Assembly (NCBI RefSeq): GCF_002914525.1
Contig: NZ_LODW01000070.1
Coordinates: 248,001 to 312,000, forward strand
Length of the DNA: 64,000 nt
From: Rhizobium hidalgonense
GTDB taxonomy: Bacteria > Pseudomonadota > Alphaproteobacteria > Rhizobiales > Rhizobiaceae
Direction: 5' to 3'
The notes under the pieces: model-generated
The model's input: the letters and a program-made list of their open reading frames with translations, nothing else
Database searches by the model: none
Told to the model about the DNA's origin: nothing
Program-made: the position numbers and the translations under genes
Part shown: piece after piece, positions 51,891 through 61,075 of the stretch
Numbering within the stretch: the first letter of the stretch is position 1
Layout of the letters: each line of letters opens with the position of its first letter

Positions 51891-52754
51891 CTATTTCGCC
51901 CTTCCGGCAAGGCCGCGCGGGAAGACGCAGATGATGGCGATCACGGCGAGATAGAAGAAGAATTCGCCGAATTCAGGCATCAAATAGCGTCCCGTCGTAT
52001 CGATCGCTCCGAGCAGCAGGCAGGCGATCAGCGCTCCCGGAATGGAGCCGGCACCGCCGACGGAGACGACGACCAGGAAGGTGACCATGTAGCGCAGCGC
52101 ATAATAGGGTTCGACCGGCAGGAGTTCGGCGCCGACAACGCCGCCGAAAGCGGCAAGTCCGACCGCAACGGCAAAGCTCACGGCATAGATGATCTCGGTG
52201 CGCACGCCGAGCGCTGCCGCCATCGCCGCATCGTCGACGGAGGCGCGCAGCTTGACACCGAAGCTGGTCCTGTCGATCGCAAACCAGAGCGCAAGGGCAA
52301 CCACGAGACCGCAGAAGATGACGAAAAGCCGGTGGACGGGAATGGTGCGGAAGCCGAGATCGGCCGATCCCTGCAGCGCAGCGGGAAGCGGAATGGTTTT
52401 CAGCGTCGGCCCCATCGCGTAGTTCGCGAGGCCGATAACGCAGAAGGTGATGCCGATGGTCATCAGCACCTGGGTCAGCTCCGGAGCACCGTAGATCCGG
52501 CGATAGAGAAAACGCTCGAGCGGGATGGCGACGACCATGGTGATGGCAACGGCGGCCACGACCGCCGCTGCATAACCGAGGCCGAGATCACGGGCGGCAT
52601 AGGAGGCGATATAGCCGCCGATCATGGCGAAGGCGCCGTGCGCCAGGTTGACGACGCGCATCAGCCCCATGGTCACTGAAAGGCCGATCGATATGACGAA
52701 GAGCACCATGCCATAGGCAAAGGCGTCGACGGCGATGCTGAAGACTGTCTGCAT
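51891..52754 (-). CDS. livH: ABC transporter permease LivH
   Basis: 287 residues, multi-span. MGLMRVVNLAHGAFAMIGGYIA is the LivH signature and VGGAGSIPGALIACLLLG the C-terminal one. Sixty-six bases after the livJ gene stop. Substrate cannot be read from the permease; the pobA context suggests an aromatic acid. Confidence 0.92.
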   Translation of the reverse strand: MQTVFSIAVDAFAYGMVLFVISIGLSVTMGLMRVVNLAHGAFAMIGGYIASYAARDLGLGYAAAVVAAVAITMVVAIPLERFLYRRIYGAPELTQVLMTIGITFCVIGLANYAMGPTLKTIPLPAALQGSADLGFRTIPVHRLFVIFCGLVVALALWFAIDRTSFGVKLRASVDDAAMAAALGVRTEIIYAVSFAVAVGLAAFGGVVGAELLPVEPYYALRYMVTFLVVVSVGGAGSIPGALIACLLLGAIDTTGRYLMPEFGEFFFYLAVIAIICVFPRGLAGRAK

Positions 52755-52820
52755 GGAAATACCCTGCTTCGATGCGACGGGCTCGATGTGTAAGCCCGTC
52801 GCCTGTCGGGATGCCGGACC

Positions 52821-53993
52821 TTACTTGGCGGCGGCCAGGCCCGGATCGCCCTGCTTCTCGAAGGTCTGGATCTCCTTGTTGATGTAGGTCCCGTCATCGG
52901 CTTTGGCGACTTCGCGCAGATAGATATTCTGGGTGATGTGCCGGCTTTCCGGGTCGATCGAAACCGGGCCGCGTGGGCTCACCCAGGCAAGGCCTTTTAC
53001 CGCATCGACAGCCTTCTCGGCATCCTGCTTGCCGCCCGTCGCCTCGATCATTTTGTAGATGACATACATGCCGTCATAGGCGCTGACCGCAGGGAAGGAG
53101 AGCTCGGCCTTGTTGCCGATCGCCTTGGTCGCCGCCTCGACGAAAGCCTTGTTCTCGGGCGAGTCGTGCGACACGGCATAGTGGAAGGTCGTCTGGATGC
53201 CGAGCGCGGCGTCGCCAAGCGCCGGCAGGTCGGATTCCTGCGTCAGATCACCCGGCGCGAAGAACTTGATGCCGGCCGCCTTCAGGCCGTTTTCATTATA
53301 GGCCTTGACGAAGCCGAGCGTCGTCGGACCGGATGGCAGGAAGGCGAAGACACCCTCAGCGCCGGAATCCTTGATGCGCTGCATGATCGGGCTGAAGTCG
53401 TTGGTCGCAAGCGGCATGCGGATCGCCTCGACCACCTGGCCGCCGGCCTTCTCGAAGCCGGTCTTGAAGGCGTTCTCGGCGTCGATGCCGGGGCCGTAAT
53501 CGCTGACGACCGAAATCACCTTCTTGACGCCGGCGTCGAAGGCGACCTTGGCGATCGGCGTCGAGGTCTGCCAGGTGGTAAACGAGGTACGCACGACAAG
53601 CGGGCTCTTGGTGACGATCGCCGAGGTCGCGGCGTTCATGATGACCATCGGCACGTTGCCCTGCTTCAGGATCGGGGTCACCGCCATGGCATCCGGGGTG
53701 AAATAGAATCCGGCGAGATACTGGACCTTTTCCTTGACGATCAGTTCCTGCGCCAGCGCCTTGGATTGGGCCGGATCGGCCTGCGGCACGTCGCGATAGA
53801 CGATTTCGACCGTGTCGTTGCCGACCTTGCTGCCATTGACCGCCATATAGGCATCGATGCCGGCCTTGAAGTTCTTGCCCTGAAGGGCGAACGGACCGGA
53901 GAACGGCCCGATGACGCCGACCTTGATCGTGTCGGCATAGGCAGCGCTGCCGAGCACGATTGCCGCAACGGCGGCGAAAACGAACTTCTTCAT
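52821..53993 (-). CDS. livJ: ABC transporter substrate-binding protein (LivJ-like)
   Basis: 390 residues. Signal peptide KKFVFAAVAAIVLGSAAYA with cleavage after AYA. Periplasmic-binding type 1 fold: IKVGVIGPFSGPFALQGKNF, GVKKVISVVSDYGPGIDAENA and SAYDGMYVIYKMIEATGG. Relatives bind amino acids or aromatic compounds. It follows pobA by 64 bases on the same strand, so a hydroxybenzoate or related aromatic acid is the likely ligand (inference); livJ is used as the positional name. Confidence 0.85.
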   Translation of the reverse strand: MKKFVFAAVAAIVLGSAAYADTIKVGVIGPFSGPFALQGKNFKAGIDAYMAVNGSKVGNDTVEIVYRDVPQADPAQSKALAQELIVKEKVQYLAGFYFTPDAMAVTPILKQGNVPMVIMNAATSAIVTKSPLVVRTSFTTWQTSTPIAKVAFDAGVKKVISVVSDYGPGIDAENAFKTGFEKAGGQVVEAIRMPLATNDFSPIMQRIKDSGAEGVFAFLPSGPTTLGFVKAYNENGLKAAGIKFFAPGDLTQESDLPALGDAALGIQTTFHYAVSHDSPENKAFVEAATKAIGNKAELSFPAVSAYDGMYVIYKMIEATGGKQDAEKAVDAVKGLAWVSPRGPVSIDPESRHITQNIYLREVAKADDGTYINKEIQTFEKQGDPGLAAAK

Positions 53994-54057
53994 GGTTTTG
54001 GTTCCTCCCTTTCAAAATGCGGACCTCGATGGTTCGCACCAGTCTCAAATCATCCTG

Positions 54058-55230
54058 TCAGAATGGCAATCCCACATAGTTTTCCGCGAGCACCGTCGAG
54101 GCCGCGCGGGAATGGGTGAGATAATCGAGTTCCGCCTCCTGGATCTTCTGGTCGAAATCACCCGTATCTGGAAAACGATGCATCATCGTCGTCATCCACC
54201 AGGAAAACCGTACGGCCTTCCACACGCGGGCGAGTGCTGTCTGCGAATAGGCATCGAGGCCGCGGTCTGAGCCTTCGCGGTAATGCTCGATCAGCCCGGA
54301 GAAAAGGTAATGGACGTCGCTGGCTGCCAGGTTGAGCCCCTTGGCGCCGGTCGGCGGCACGATATGGGCGGCGTCGCCGACCAGGAAAAGCCGGCCGAAA
54401 CGCATCGGCTCGGCGACGAAGGAGCGTAGCGGCGCGATTGATTTCTCGAAGGACGGTGCGGTCACCAATGCCTCGGCATGATGCGTCGGCAGGCGCCGTC
54501 TCAACTCGTCCCAGAAGCGATCGTCGCTCCAGGCCTCGACCTTTTCGTCAAGCGCACACTGGATGTAATAGCGGCTGCGCGTCGCCGAGCGCATCGAACA
54601 GAGTGCAAAACCCCTCGGATGGTTGGCGTAGATCAGTTCATGGCTGACCGGCGCCACGTCAGCAAGCAGGCCCAGCCAGCCAAAGGGATAGATCTTTTCG
54701 AAATGCTTGATCGCTTTTTCGGGGATGGCTTTGCGGCTTGCTCCATGAAAGCCGTCGCAGCCGGCGATGAAATCGCAATCGATGCGCTGGGGGACGTGGT
54801 CTTTCATATAGGTGACAAAAGGCGAATGCCCATCGAAGTCATGCGGTGTGACATCGGCGGCATCGTAGATCGACAGGGCGCCGCGTGCTTCGCGCCGCTC
54901 CATCAGGTCGCGCGTCACCTCCGTCTGGCCGTAAACGGTGACGCGCCTGCCGCCGGTCAGATCATGCAGGTCGATGCGATGATCGCGTCCGTCGAAGGCC
55001 AGCGAGAAACCGTCATGCGGCAGGCCTTCGGCATGCAGCCGCGCTGCCGATTTGGCCTGATCCAGCAGCCCGACGGTGCCTTCCTCCAGAACGCCGGCGC
55101 GCACCCGTCCGAGGATGTAATCCTTGTTGACGCGGTCGAGAACGACATTGTCGATGCCCGCCTCGGTCAGAAGCTGACCGAGCAGCAGGCCGGATGGCCC
55201 CGAACCGATGATGGCGACCTGGGTTCGCAA
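54058..55230 (-). CDS. pobA: 4-hydroxybenzoate 3-monooxygenase
   Basis: 390 residues from a TTG start with GGAGG close ahead. FAD-dependent hydroxylase converting 4-hydroxybenzoate to protocatechuate with NADPH. FAD-binding GSGPSGLLLG near residue 9, the CDGFHGASR segment near 158 and GDAAHIVPPTGAKGLNLA near 285 are all intact; length matches characterised PobA proteins (about 390). Protocatechuate then enters the beta-ketoadipate pathway, whose genes are not in this window. Confidence 0.96.
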   Translation of the reverse strand: MRTQVAIIGSGPSGLLLGQLLTEAGIDNVVLDRVNKDYILGRVRAGVLEEGTVGLLDQAKSAARLHAEGLPHDGFSLAFDGRDHRIDLHDLTGGRRVTVYGQTEVTRDLMERREARGALSIYDAADVTPHDFDGHSPFVTYMKDHVPQRIDCDFIAGCDGFHGASRKAIPEKAIKHFEKIYPFGWLGLLADVAPVSHELIYANHPRGFALCSMRSATRSRYYIQCALDEKVEAWSDDRFWDELRRRLPTHHAEALVTAPSFEKSIAPLRSFVAEPMRFGRLFLVGDAAHIVPPTGAKGLNLAASDVHYLFSGLIEHYREGSDRGLDAYSQTALARVWKAVRFSWWMTTMMHRFPDTGDFDQKIQEAELDYLTHSRAASTVLAENYVGLPF

Positions 55231-55315
55231 ATGCGTCCTCCCTCACATTTTTGCGTTTTGCCGGATTCTGCCGTGTCGCCCCGGTCGCAGCAATGGACAT
55301 CCCGGCCAAAAAATT

Positions 55316-55336
55316 GCACTAATCGAACATTGGTGC
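55316..55336. promoter_or_regulatory. Candidate operator between pobA and its regulator
   Basis: GCACTAAT-N5-ATTGGTGC is an inverted repeat with one mismatch per arm, in the 118-base divergent gap. A regulator such as the AraC-family protein next door could bind here to activate pobA. Symmetry and position are the only evidence. Confidence 0.45.
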
Positions 55337-55348
55337 GGGAGCAGACCG

Positions 55349-56239
55349 ATGCGCAGACATGTGCCGACCTACGAGCTCTACGGCGAGAATACCGGGCGAG
55401 GACCGGATTTTTGGTTGCATTGCGAAACAATTCGCTCCCGCAGCAGCTTGCATCAATGGGAGATCCGTCTGCATCGGCACGAGAGTTTCTTTCAGATATT
55501 GTACATCGAAAGCGGTTCGGGCGATGCGATTTTCGGCGATGAGAGCCATGCCATTCGTCCGCCGGCCATCATCACCGTGCCGCCGGGCCTCAATCACGGC
55601 TTTCGATTTTCGCGCGATATCGACGGCCTGGTCATCACCATATTGAGGTCCCATCTCAGCCATCCGCTGGGCGACCGAAGCCAGTTGGGCGAATGGCTGA
55701 CGACGCCGCATCTGACGTCACTCGATCCTGGCAATGCCGCGGCTGCCTACGTCATGCAGACGTTGCGGCGGCTGGGCGACGAATTCGAAAATCGCCGCAG
55801 CGGCCGCAATGAGATGCTGGGCGCTTACGTTGCGCTGGCGCTGCGGCTGACGGCGAGGATTTCCCATCAGGGAAACAGCGATGAGCTTGCGTCGAACGAG
55901 AACGACCGGCGTTTGGAAATGCTGGACGAGCTGCTGCAGCAGCATTTCCGATCACACAAGCCCGCTTCCTTTTACGCTAGGGAACTTGGGATTTCGCCGA
56001 CACATCTCACCCGCATCGTCCGGACGATGACCGGCAGCACGCCGCACGAATTGATCGCCGGTAAACTCATCGAAGAGGCAAAACGCCAGCTCGTTTTTAC
56101 GCTCGGCAGCGTTCAGGAGATCGGATTTCGGCTTGGTTTTGCCGACCCCGCCTATTTCTCGCGCTTCTTCCTCAAATATACCGGAGAAACGCCGCGGGTC
56201 TGGCGCATGAAGGAGAAGATTCGGCTGGAGGGCGCGTAA
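55349..56239 (+). CDS. AraC-family regulator (PobR-like)
   Basis: 296 residues from ATG 55349; the frame runs further upstream across the pobA start and that part is rejected. An N-terminal cupin sensor (about 15-120, RLHRHESFFQILYIESGSGDAIF) is followed by paired AraC helix-turn-helix motifs (ISPTHLTRIVRTMTGSTPHE and GFADPAYFSRFFLKYTGETP). Divergent from pobA, the usual layout of AraC-type PobR activators that respond to 4-hydroxybenzoate. Confidence 0.88.
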   Translation: MRRHVPTYELYGENTGRGPDFWLHCETIRSRSSLHQWEIRLHRHESFFQILYIESGSGDAIFGDESHAIRPPAIITVPPGLNHGFRFSRDIDGLVITILRSHLSHPLGDRSQLGEWLTTPHLTSLDPGNAAAAYVMQTLRRLGDEFENRRSGRNEMLGAYVALALRLTARISHQGNSDELASNENDRRLEMLDELLQQHFRSHKPASFYARELGISPTHLTRIVRTMTGSTPHELIAGKLIEEAKRQLVFTLGSVQEIGFRLGFADPAYFSRFFLKYTGETPRVWRMKEKIRLEGA

Positions 56240-56309
56240 CTTTTCCGACGTCCAGCGGCGGCGCATTCGCAGGCGCGAGCCGCCGATTCCGGGACGCTGT
56301 TGATCTGGA

Positions 56310-57488
56310 TCAGCCACTGCCAAGAAGGGACAGCGCCTCGTCGGCGATGATCTGCTCCTCATCGGTGGCGATGACATGGGCGGCGATGCGGCTTTCCCCT
56401 GTACTGATCATGAACTCATTGGCGGAATTGGCCTTTTCGTCGATCGCAAGGCCAAGCCAGGAGAGCCGCTTGGCCACGCAGGCACGGATCTCCGATTGAT
56501 GCTCGCCGATGCCTGCAGTGAAGACGACGGCGTCAAGGCCGCGAAGCGTTACCGCCATACGGCCGATTTCGCCGGCAATGCGCAGTGTGAAGAAATCGAT
56601 CGCCTGGCGCGCCTCCGGCCGTCCGTCCTTCAAAAGGTCGCGTGTATCGGCACTGATGCCCGATAGGCCGAGCAGGCCGGAGCGGTGATAGAGCAGGTCT
56701 TCGATTTCCGTGAAGGATTGCTTCCTCTCTCCCGCCAGATGCAGAATGACGCCGGGATCGAGCCAGCCCGGGCGCGTCGCCATCGGGATGCCGTCGAGCG
56801 TCGAAAAGCCCATGCTGCAATCGCGGCTGACGCCTTGGTCGAGCGCGCAGAGGCTGGCGCCGCTGCCGAGGTGGGCAACCACCGCCTTTGCCGCGCGCGG
56901 CGCCTTGCGGGCGAGCTCACCGGCGATGAATTTATAGGAAAGGCCATGAAAGCCGTAGCGCTTGACGCCTTCCTCATGCAGTGCACGGGGAATGGCGAAG
57001 CGGCGAACGAGATCGTCCTGGGTGGCATGGAAGGCTGTGTCGAAGGAGGCGGTCTGGGCAAGACGCGGTTTCAGATGGCGCAGCGCGCGGATGAAACGCA
57101 ACGCCTGCGGCTGATGCAGGGGCGCAAGTGGCGTCAGCGCGTCGACGGCATCGATCGCGGCGTCGTCGAGGGCGATCGCGCTGGTGAAACGATCGCCGCC
57201 ATGGACGACGCGGTGACCGGCGGCGCGGGTGGCGGCGACGTCGAAATGATCGGCAAGAAGCGCTAAGCTCTCGTCGATCACGCTGCGCAGATCTTCCGTT
57301 ATGCTGGTTTTCATAGGTACGTCGAATGCCTGCGATCCCCGGCTCAGACAGATCGAGAGCGGTTCAGCGCGCAAATCGATCACGCCCTTGCCGATGCGCC
57401 GCGCCTTGCCGCCATCGATGGCGAAGATGCCGATCTTGACGGTCGAGGAGCCGGCGTTGAAAGTCAGCAGGAGGTCGGTCGATGACAT
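56310..57488 (-). CDS. ackA: Acetate kinase
   Basis: 392 residues from ATG 57488 (MSSTDLLLTFNAGSSTVK); the upstream extension is rejected. N-terminal FNAGSSTVK phosphate loop, GHRVVHGGDRF near residue 90, FDTAFHAT, GFHGLSYKF and the adenine-binding FTAGIGEH all present. Interconverts acetyl phosphate and acetate. There is no pta or phosphoketolase gene next to it in the window; in rhizobia ackA often pairs with xfp, which may lie elsewhere. Confidence 0.95.
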   Translation of the reverse strand: MSSTDLLLTFNAGSSTVKIGIFAIDGGKARRIGKGVIDLRAEPLSICLSRGSQAFDVPMKTSITEDLRSVIDESLALLADHFDVAATRAAGHRVVHGGDRFTSAIALDDAAIDAVDALTPLAPLHQPQALRFIRALRHLKPRLAQTASFDTAFHATQDDLVRRFAIPRALHEEGVKRYGFHGLSYKFIAGELARKAPRAAKAVVAHLGSGASLCALDQGVSRDCSMGFSTLDGIPMATRPGWLDPGVILHLAGERKQSFTEIEDLLYHRSGLLGLSGISADTRDLLKDGRPEARQAIDFFTLRIAGEIGRMAVTLRGLDAVVFTAGIGEHQSEIRACVAKRLSWLGLAIDEKANSANEFMISTGESRIAAHVIATDEEQIIADEALSLLGSG

Positions 57489-57779
57489 GATCTTCAGAGG
57501 CTCCGCGCAGATATGATGATCGAACTTAGTGTCGGCGCTGCGGACGGAAAGGCGTCTATCGGCTCGCTGCGCATTATCCTGCGCATCCAATCATCTCGTT
57601 CGCCTGGGGCTGCGTGGATTCGCCGTGAGGCCTGTGACAGCCAATATCGCCTGATGTCAGTGTCTTAGGGGACGGACCAGCAGGGCGTCATGAGAGTTCA
57701 CGCGCGGAATTATTGACAAAAACGCAAATTTGCCTTGGATATGTCGCCTATGCACTCGGACGCGATTTGACGTCAGCAG

Positions 57780-58075
57780 TTGCCGATCCCTGGATTCCCC
57801 TGAGCCTTGCGCTGCTGATCGCGCACGGCTTCGAATTCGTCAACGGTTTCCACGATCGGCCACTGCCGTCGCCACCGTCATCTACATCCGTTCCATGCCG
57901 GTGGCCTTCGGCATTCTGGCGCTGCTGCCGGTAGAACTGATCCACCATGGCGGCGAACGGTTCCGGCCTGCAATGGTCGACCGTGCGTAACATGCTGATG
58001 GCCTGGGTGCTGACGCTGCCGGCCTCGATCGCGATCGCCTTCGTGCTCTTCGTGATCCTGCGCCAGGTGTTTTAA
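57780..58075 (+). pseudogene. Remnant of a Pit-type phosphate transporter gene
   Basis: Three pieces of a Pit permease survive in different frames. PWIPLSLALLIAHGFEFVNG (with FHD) comes from the N-terminus. AVATVIYIRSMP then joins directly to VAFGILALLPVELI, with the intervening helices lost. The last piece is MAANGSGLQWSTVRNMLMAW, running to the normal C-terminal end and stop at 58073-58075. A full gene is about 1.5 kb, so large internal deletions plus frameshifts occurred. Confidence 0.75.
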
Positions 58076-58084
58076 AGGGTTCCG

Positions 58085-59656
58085 TCAGGCCGTGGAGGCC
58101 AGACTGGCATTGCGATCGCTGATGAAGATGCCCGCTTCGGCGGCGGGCATCGCCTTGCCGAAAAGATAGCCCTGGCCGATGTCGCAGCCGAGCTGCAGGA
58201 GGAAGGCGAGCTGCCCGTGCTCCTCGACGCCCTCCGCTGTCGTTTTGATGTTGAGGCTCCGGCCGAGGCCGAGCATGGCGCGGACGATCTTTTCCTGACG
58301 CTCATCGCCGCGATAGGTGGCGATGAAGCTTTTGTCGATCTTGATCTTGTCGAAACGATAGCGGGCGAGCTGGGCCAGACTTGAATAACCCGTGCCGAAA
58401 TCGTCGAGGGCGATCTGGATGCCGGCCGCGTGCAGTTCATCAAGGATGACGGCGGCGATGGCGGGATCCTGGATCAAGGCGTTTTCGGTGATCTCCACTT
58501 CCAGGCGTTGCGGCGGCAGCCGGCTTGCCGAAAGAACCTTGAGAATGCGTGATGTCAGCAGCCTGTCTTCCATCTGTACCGGTGAGACGTTGAAGGACAG
58601 CATCACATGGTCCGGCCAGGTGAGTGCGTCGCTGCAGGCCTGGGCGAGAAGATCCTCGAACAAGGCGGTGATCATCCCGTTTTCCTCGGCGATATCGATG
58701 AAAACAGGCGGCGGAATGTTGACGCCGTCCTCGCCGATCCAGCGCGCCAGCGCCTCGAAGCCGCAGAGCTGACCGGTCTTCAGGTCGATCAGCGGCTGAT
58801 AGAAGGGTTTGATCGCCTTGTTGGCGATAGCGGCGCGCAGCCTGGTTTCCAGCGCCGCGCGTTCCGCTACCTTGTCCTGCATGGCCGGTTCGAAAACGAA
58901 ATAATGGTTGGGGCCGCGTGATTTCGCTTCGTACATGGCGAGGTCGGCACGATGAGCGGCATCTTCCAGCGGCTCGACGCCCTCCGCCCAGCGGTCGTAA
59001 CCGACGCTGGCACCGACTTCGACGGCAAAACCATCGATATGGATAGGCCGGGTGACAGCCTGGATCAGCAGCCTGGCAAAACGCTCCTCGCGCTGCGCCG
59101 TCAGGGCAAAGGCGACAATGATGAATTCGTCGCCGCCGAAGCGATAGACGCAATCGGCATCGCCGAGCGCGCAGATCCGTCTGGCAACGTCGATCAACAG
59201 AATGTCCCCGCCCTTGTGGCCGACGAGATCGTTGACTTTCTTGAAGCCGTCGAGGTCGACGGAGAAGATGGTGACGTTTCGCTCCCACTCCTCGATCTCG
59301 GCCTCGTCGCTCCTGGTCGGCCGTGAGAGAATCTTGCGCTCGAAGGCATAGCGGTTCGGCAGTTTGGTCAGATGGTCGTGGGTTGCGGTCCAATCGGCCT
59401 TCGCCTGAGCGGCGTCGCGCAAGTCCATTTCCTTGCGCAGGTCGGCGATGCGCAGCACCGAATAGATGAAACTCATGGCGCCGGCGATGCCGAGCGCCAG
59501 AACGAGTTTGTCGGCGCCGTATTCGCCGAAACCGGTCATGAAGAAGACAAGGCTGTCGTCAAGCTGCAACAGCACGCCGAGGAGCCAGAGAGTTATCCCG
59601 AGCCCGACGATCGACACGCATTGCCTTCCGGCCCTGCTCTGGAAAAACACCGGCAT
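58085..59656 (-). CDS. Diguanylate cyclase/phosphodiesterase (GGDEF-EAL)
   Basis: 523 residues from ATG 59656. Two membrane helices (about 15-35 and 48-68) flank a short periplasmic loop; there is no separate sensor domain. GGDEF domain with the intact RFGGDEF motif near residue 188 but no RxxD inhibitory site ahead of it. The EAL domain has FEALARW, ITENAL, DDFGTGYSS and KIDKSF, so phosphodiesterase activity is also plausible. Acts on c-di-GMP; the dominant activity cannot be predicted. Confidence 0.93.
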   Translation of the reverse strand: MPVFFQSRAGRQCVSIVGLGITLWLLGVLLQLDDSLVFFMTGFGEYGADKLVLALGIAGAMSFIYSVLRIADLRKEMDLRDAAQAKADWTATHDHLTKLPNRYAFERKILSRPTRSDEAEIEEWERNVTIFSVDLDGFKKVNDLVGHKGGDILLIDVARRICALGDADCVYRFGGDEFIIVAFALTAQREERFARLLIQAVTRPIHIDGFAVEVGASVGYDRWAEGVEPLEDAAHRADLAMYEAKSRGPNHYFVFEPAMQDKVAERAALETRLRAAIANKAIKPFYQPLIDLKTGQLCGFEALARWIGEDGVNIPPPVFIDIAEENGMITALFEDLLAQACSDALTWPDHVMLSFNVSPVQMEDRLLTSRILKVLSASRLPPQRLEVEITENALIQDPAIAAVILDELHAAGIQIALDDFGTGYSSLAQLARYRFDKIKIDKSFIATYRGDERQEKIVRAMLGLGRSLNIKTTAEGVEEHGQLAFLLQLGCDIGQGYLFGKAMPAAEAGIFISDRNASLASTA

Positions 59657-59808
59657 ATGGCCTTCTCCATCTCCACCCTGTGCCGAACTATCATGAAAGT
59701 CTGAAATGTTCGTTGAAACCAGAAGGCGAATTATTGGAGACGACAGCTTTTTGCTGCACCGTCGAGAGACGGACGGCGCTTGTCGTGAAGCGGAGACGGG
59801 AAACAACG

Positions 59809-59840
59809 AAGGCGAGCGTGCTGGTGCATCGCTCGCCCTT
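59809..59840. terminator. Hairpin terminator downstream of the small membrane protein
   Basis: AAGGCGAGCG pairs with CGCTCGCCCTT (one bulge), 10 bases beyond the stop of the leftward 38-codon gene; the minus strand continues CGTTGTTT. Confidence 0.55.
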
Positions 59841-59849
59841 TCTCGTGTT

Positions 59850-59966
59850 TCAGGCGGTAACGATCAGCAGCGGAACGCTGACGATGAGGCCGACCAGAAC
59901 CGTGATTGTGGCGAAACGCATCAAACGCAAGCGACGCGTGCGCTCCCCACTCCAGTCATATGTCAT
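59850..59966 (-). CDS. Small single-helix membrane protein
   Basis: 38 codons: a charged N-terminus (MTYDWSGERTRRLRLMRF) then one membrane helix (ATITVLVGLIVSVPLLIVTA). AAGGAG lies nine bases before the ATG, and a hairpin terminator follows. Too short for routine prediction but with all parts of a gene. Function unknown. Confidence 0.6.
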   Translation of the reverse strand: MTYDWSGERTRRLRLMRFATITVLVGLIVSVPLLIVTA

Positions 59967-60066
59967 GTCTTCCATCTCCTTGGGACAAGGAAGTAGTCCC
60001 GGCGAAACCGGGTTCAATAGAGATGACGCGATTTGCTTGTGTAAGGCTGGATAAGATGAGGGATCG

Positions 60067-60621
60067 CTAATGCTGAAAACGCAGGGACCAGCGCCGGCCG
60101 TTGCTGGTCATGCGAATGACGGCGAGCGGTTCGACATCGACGAGCCAGAAGGAGGAGGGGGGCGCCTGAAGCGCATGCGTGATCGCCGCCCGGATGATCG
60201 CGGCGTGGGTGATGGCGATCACATGGCCGTCGAAGGTCGATTGGCTCTCCATCCAGCCGACGACGCGTTTCCCGAGATCAAGAAGGCTCTCGCCGCCGTG
60301 CGGGGCCGCTTCCGGCTTCGTCATCCAGGCCAGGAGGTTCTCCGGTTCCTCGTCCTCTAGCGCCGCAATCGACTTGCCGGCCCAGCGGCCATGATCGCAG
60401 TCGCCAAGTGCCGGATCTATCCGGGCTTGAAGGCGAAGCGCGTCGGCCGTCTGGCGCGCGCGCAAAGCGGGGCTCGTGGCGATATGGTCGGCGCGAGGCA
60501 GGGCGGCCATCCTGCCGGCTTCCTCCCTTGCCTTGGCTTCCAGCGGTTCGTCGACCGGAAACAGGGCCTTGCGGCTCGCCGCCGTTGCACCATGGCAGAT
60601 CCAGGTAAGGCGCGTGTTCAC
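60067..60621 (-). CDS. Histidine phosphatase-family protein with altered RHG motif
   Basis: 184 residues from GTG 60621 (AGGAGAT ahead). Phosphoglycerate mutase-like fold; the motif that is normally RHGET reads CHGAT here, so the phosphate-binding Arg is replaced by Cys while the catalytic His stays. A second His is in ITHAAII and the HGGES segment is near 122. It is divergent from the B12 riboswitch/cbtBA operon, and CobC-like phosphatases occur in cobalamin clusters, so a role in B12 metabolism is possible. Activity uncertain. Confidence 0.75.
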   Translation of the reverse strand: MNTRLTWICHGATAASRKALFPVDEPLEAKAREEAGRMAALPRADHIATSPALRARQTADALRLQARIDPALGDCDHGRWAGKSIAALEDEEPENLLAWMTKPEAAPHGGESLLDLGKRVVGWMESQSTFDGHVIAITHAAIIRAAITHALQAPPSSFWLVDVEPLAVIRMTSNGRRWSLRFQH

Positions 60622-60680
60622 GGTCTTCTGATCTCCTGGGAATACAGTGGGACAGCCCTCTGCCGGCACGTGAAGTTTCG

Positions 60681-60709
60681 TTGACAGTCTCTTCGGCGTG
60701 CAGATATAA
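60681..60709 (+). promoter_or_regulatory. Sigma-70 promoter of the B12-regulated cbtBA operon
   Basis: TTGACA, then exactly 17 bases, then ATATAA. The predicted start is about ten bases ahead of the riboswitch P1 stem, which fits. Confidence 0.75.
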
Positions 60710-60718
60710 CCGGGCTGT

Positions 60719-60812
60719 TGCGGGTTTGGAAGCCGGTGGAAATCCGGCGCGGTCGCGCCACTGTGACCAGCGTGTCGAAGGCTCTTCGCGCTGGAAGTCA
60801 GACCTTACCGCA
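60719..60812 (+). ncRNA. Cobalamin riboswitch
   Basis: TGCGG at the start pairs with CCGCA at the end as P1. GCCGGTGGAAATCCGGC and the GCGCCACTGTGACC segment, followed by the GGAAGTCAGACC B12 box, match the conserved core. It lies 42 bases before cbtB and should shut the operon off when B12 is plentiful. Confidence 0.93.
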
Positions 60813-60853
60813 CAAACACTCTTTCGACTGAACGCGTCATTCCGGAGGAATAC

Positions 60854-61063
60854 ATGTCTGACACCACTTTCACGCCCGTCGCAGTACCGGCCCCGATCCC
60901 CGTAGGAGAAATCCTGCCCTGGGCGATCTTTGGCGGCTTGCTGATGCTCATCGCCCTCTATTTCGTCGGCACCGAGGAAGGCGCGATGGCGCTGTTCAAC
61001 GGCATGTATGTGCACGAATTCGTGCATGACGCCCGCCATCTCCTTGGCTTTCCCTGCCACTAA
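60854..61063 (+). CDS. cbtB: Cobalt transporter subunit CbtB
   Basis: 69 residues, GGAGGA ahead of the ATG. One membrane helix (ILPWAIFGGLLMLIALYFVG) and the C-terminal histidine-rich HEFVHDARHLLGFPCH, the CbtB signature thought to bind cobalt. Works with CbtA; expression under B12 control fits cobalt supply for cobalamin synthesis. Confidence 0.95.
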   Translation: MSDTTFTPVAVPAPIPVGEILPWAIFGGLLMLIALYFVGTEEGAMALFNGMYVHEFVHDARHLLGFPCH

Positions 61064-61075
61064 GGGGATACCGAC

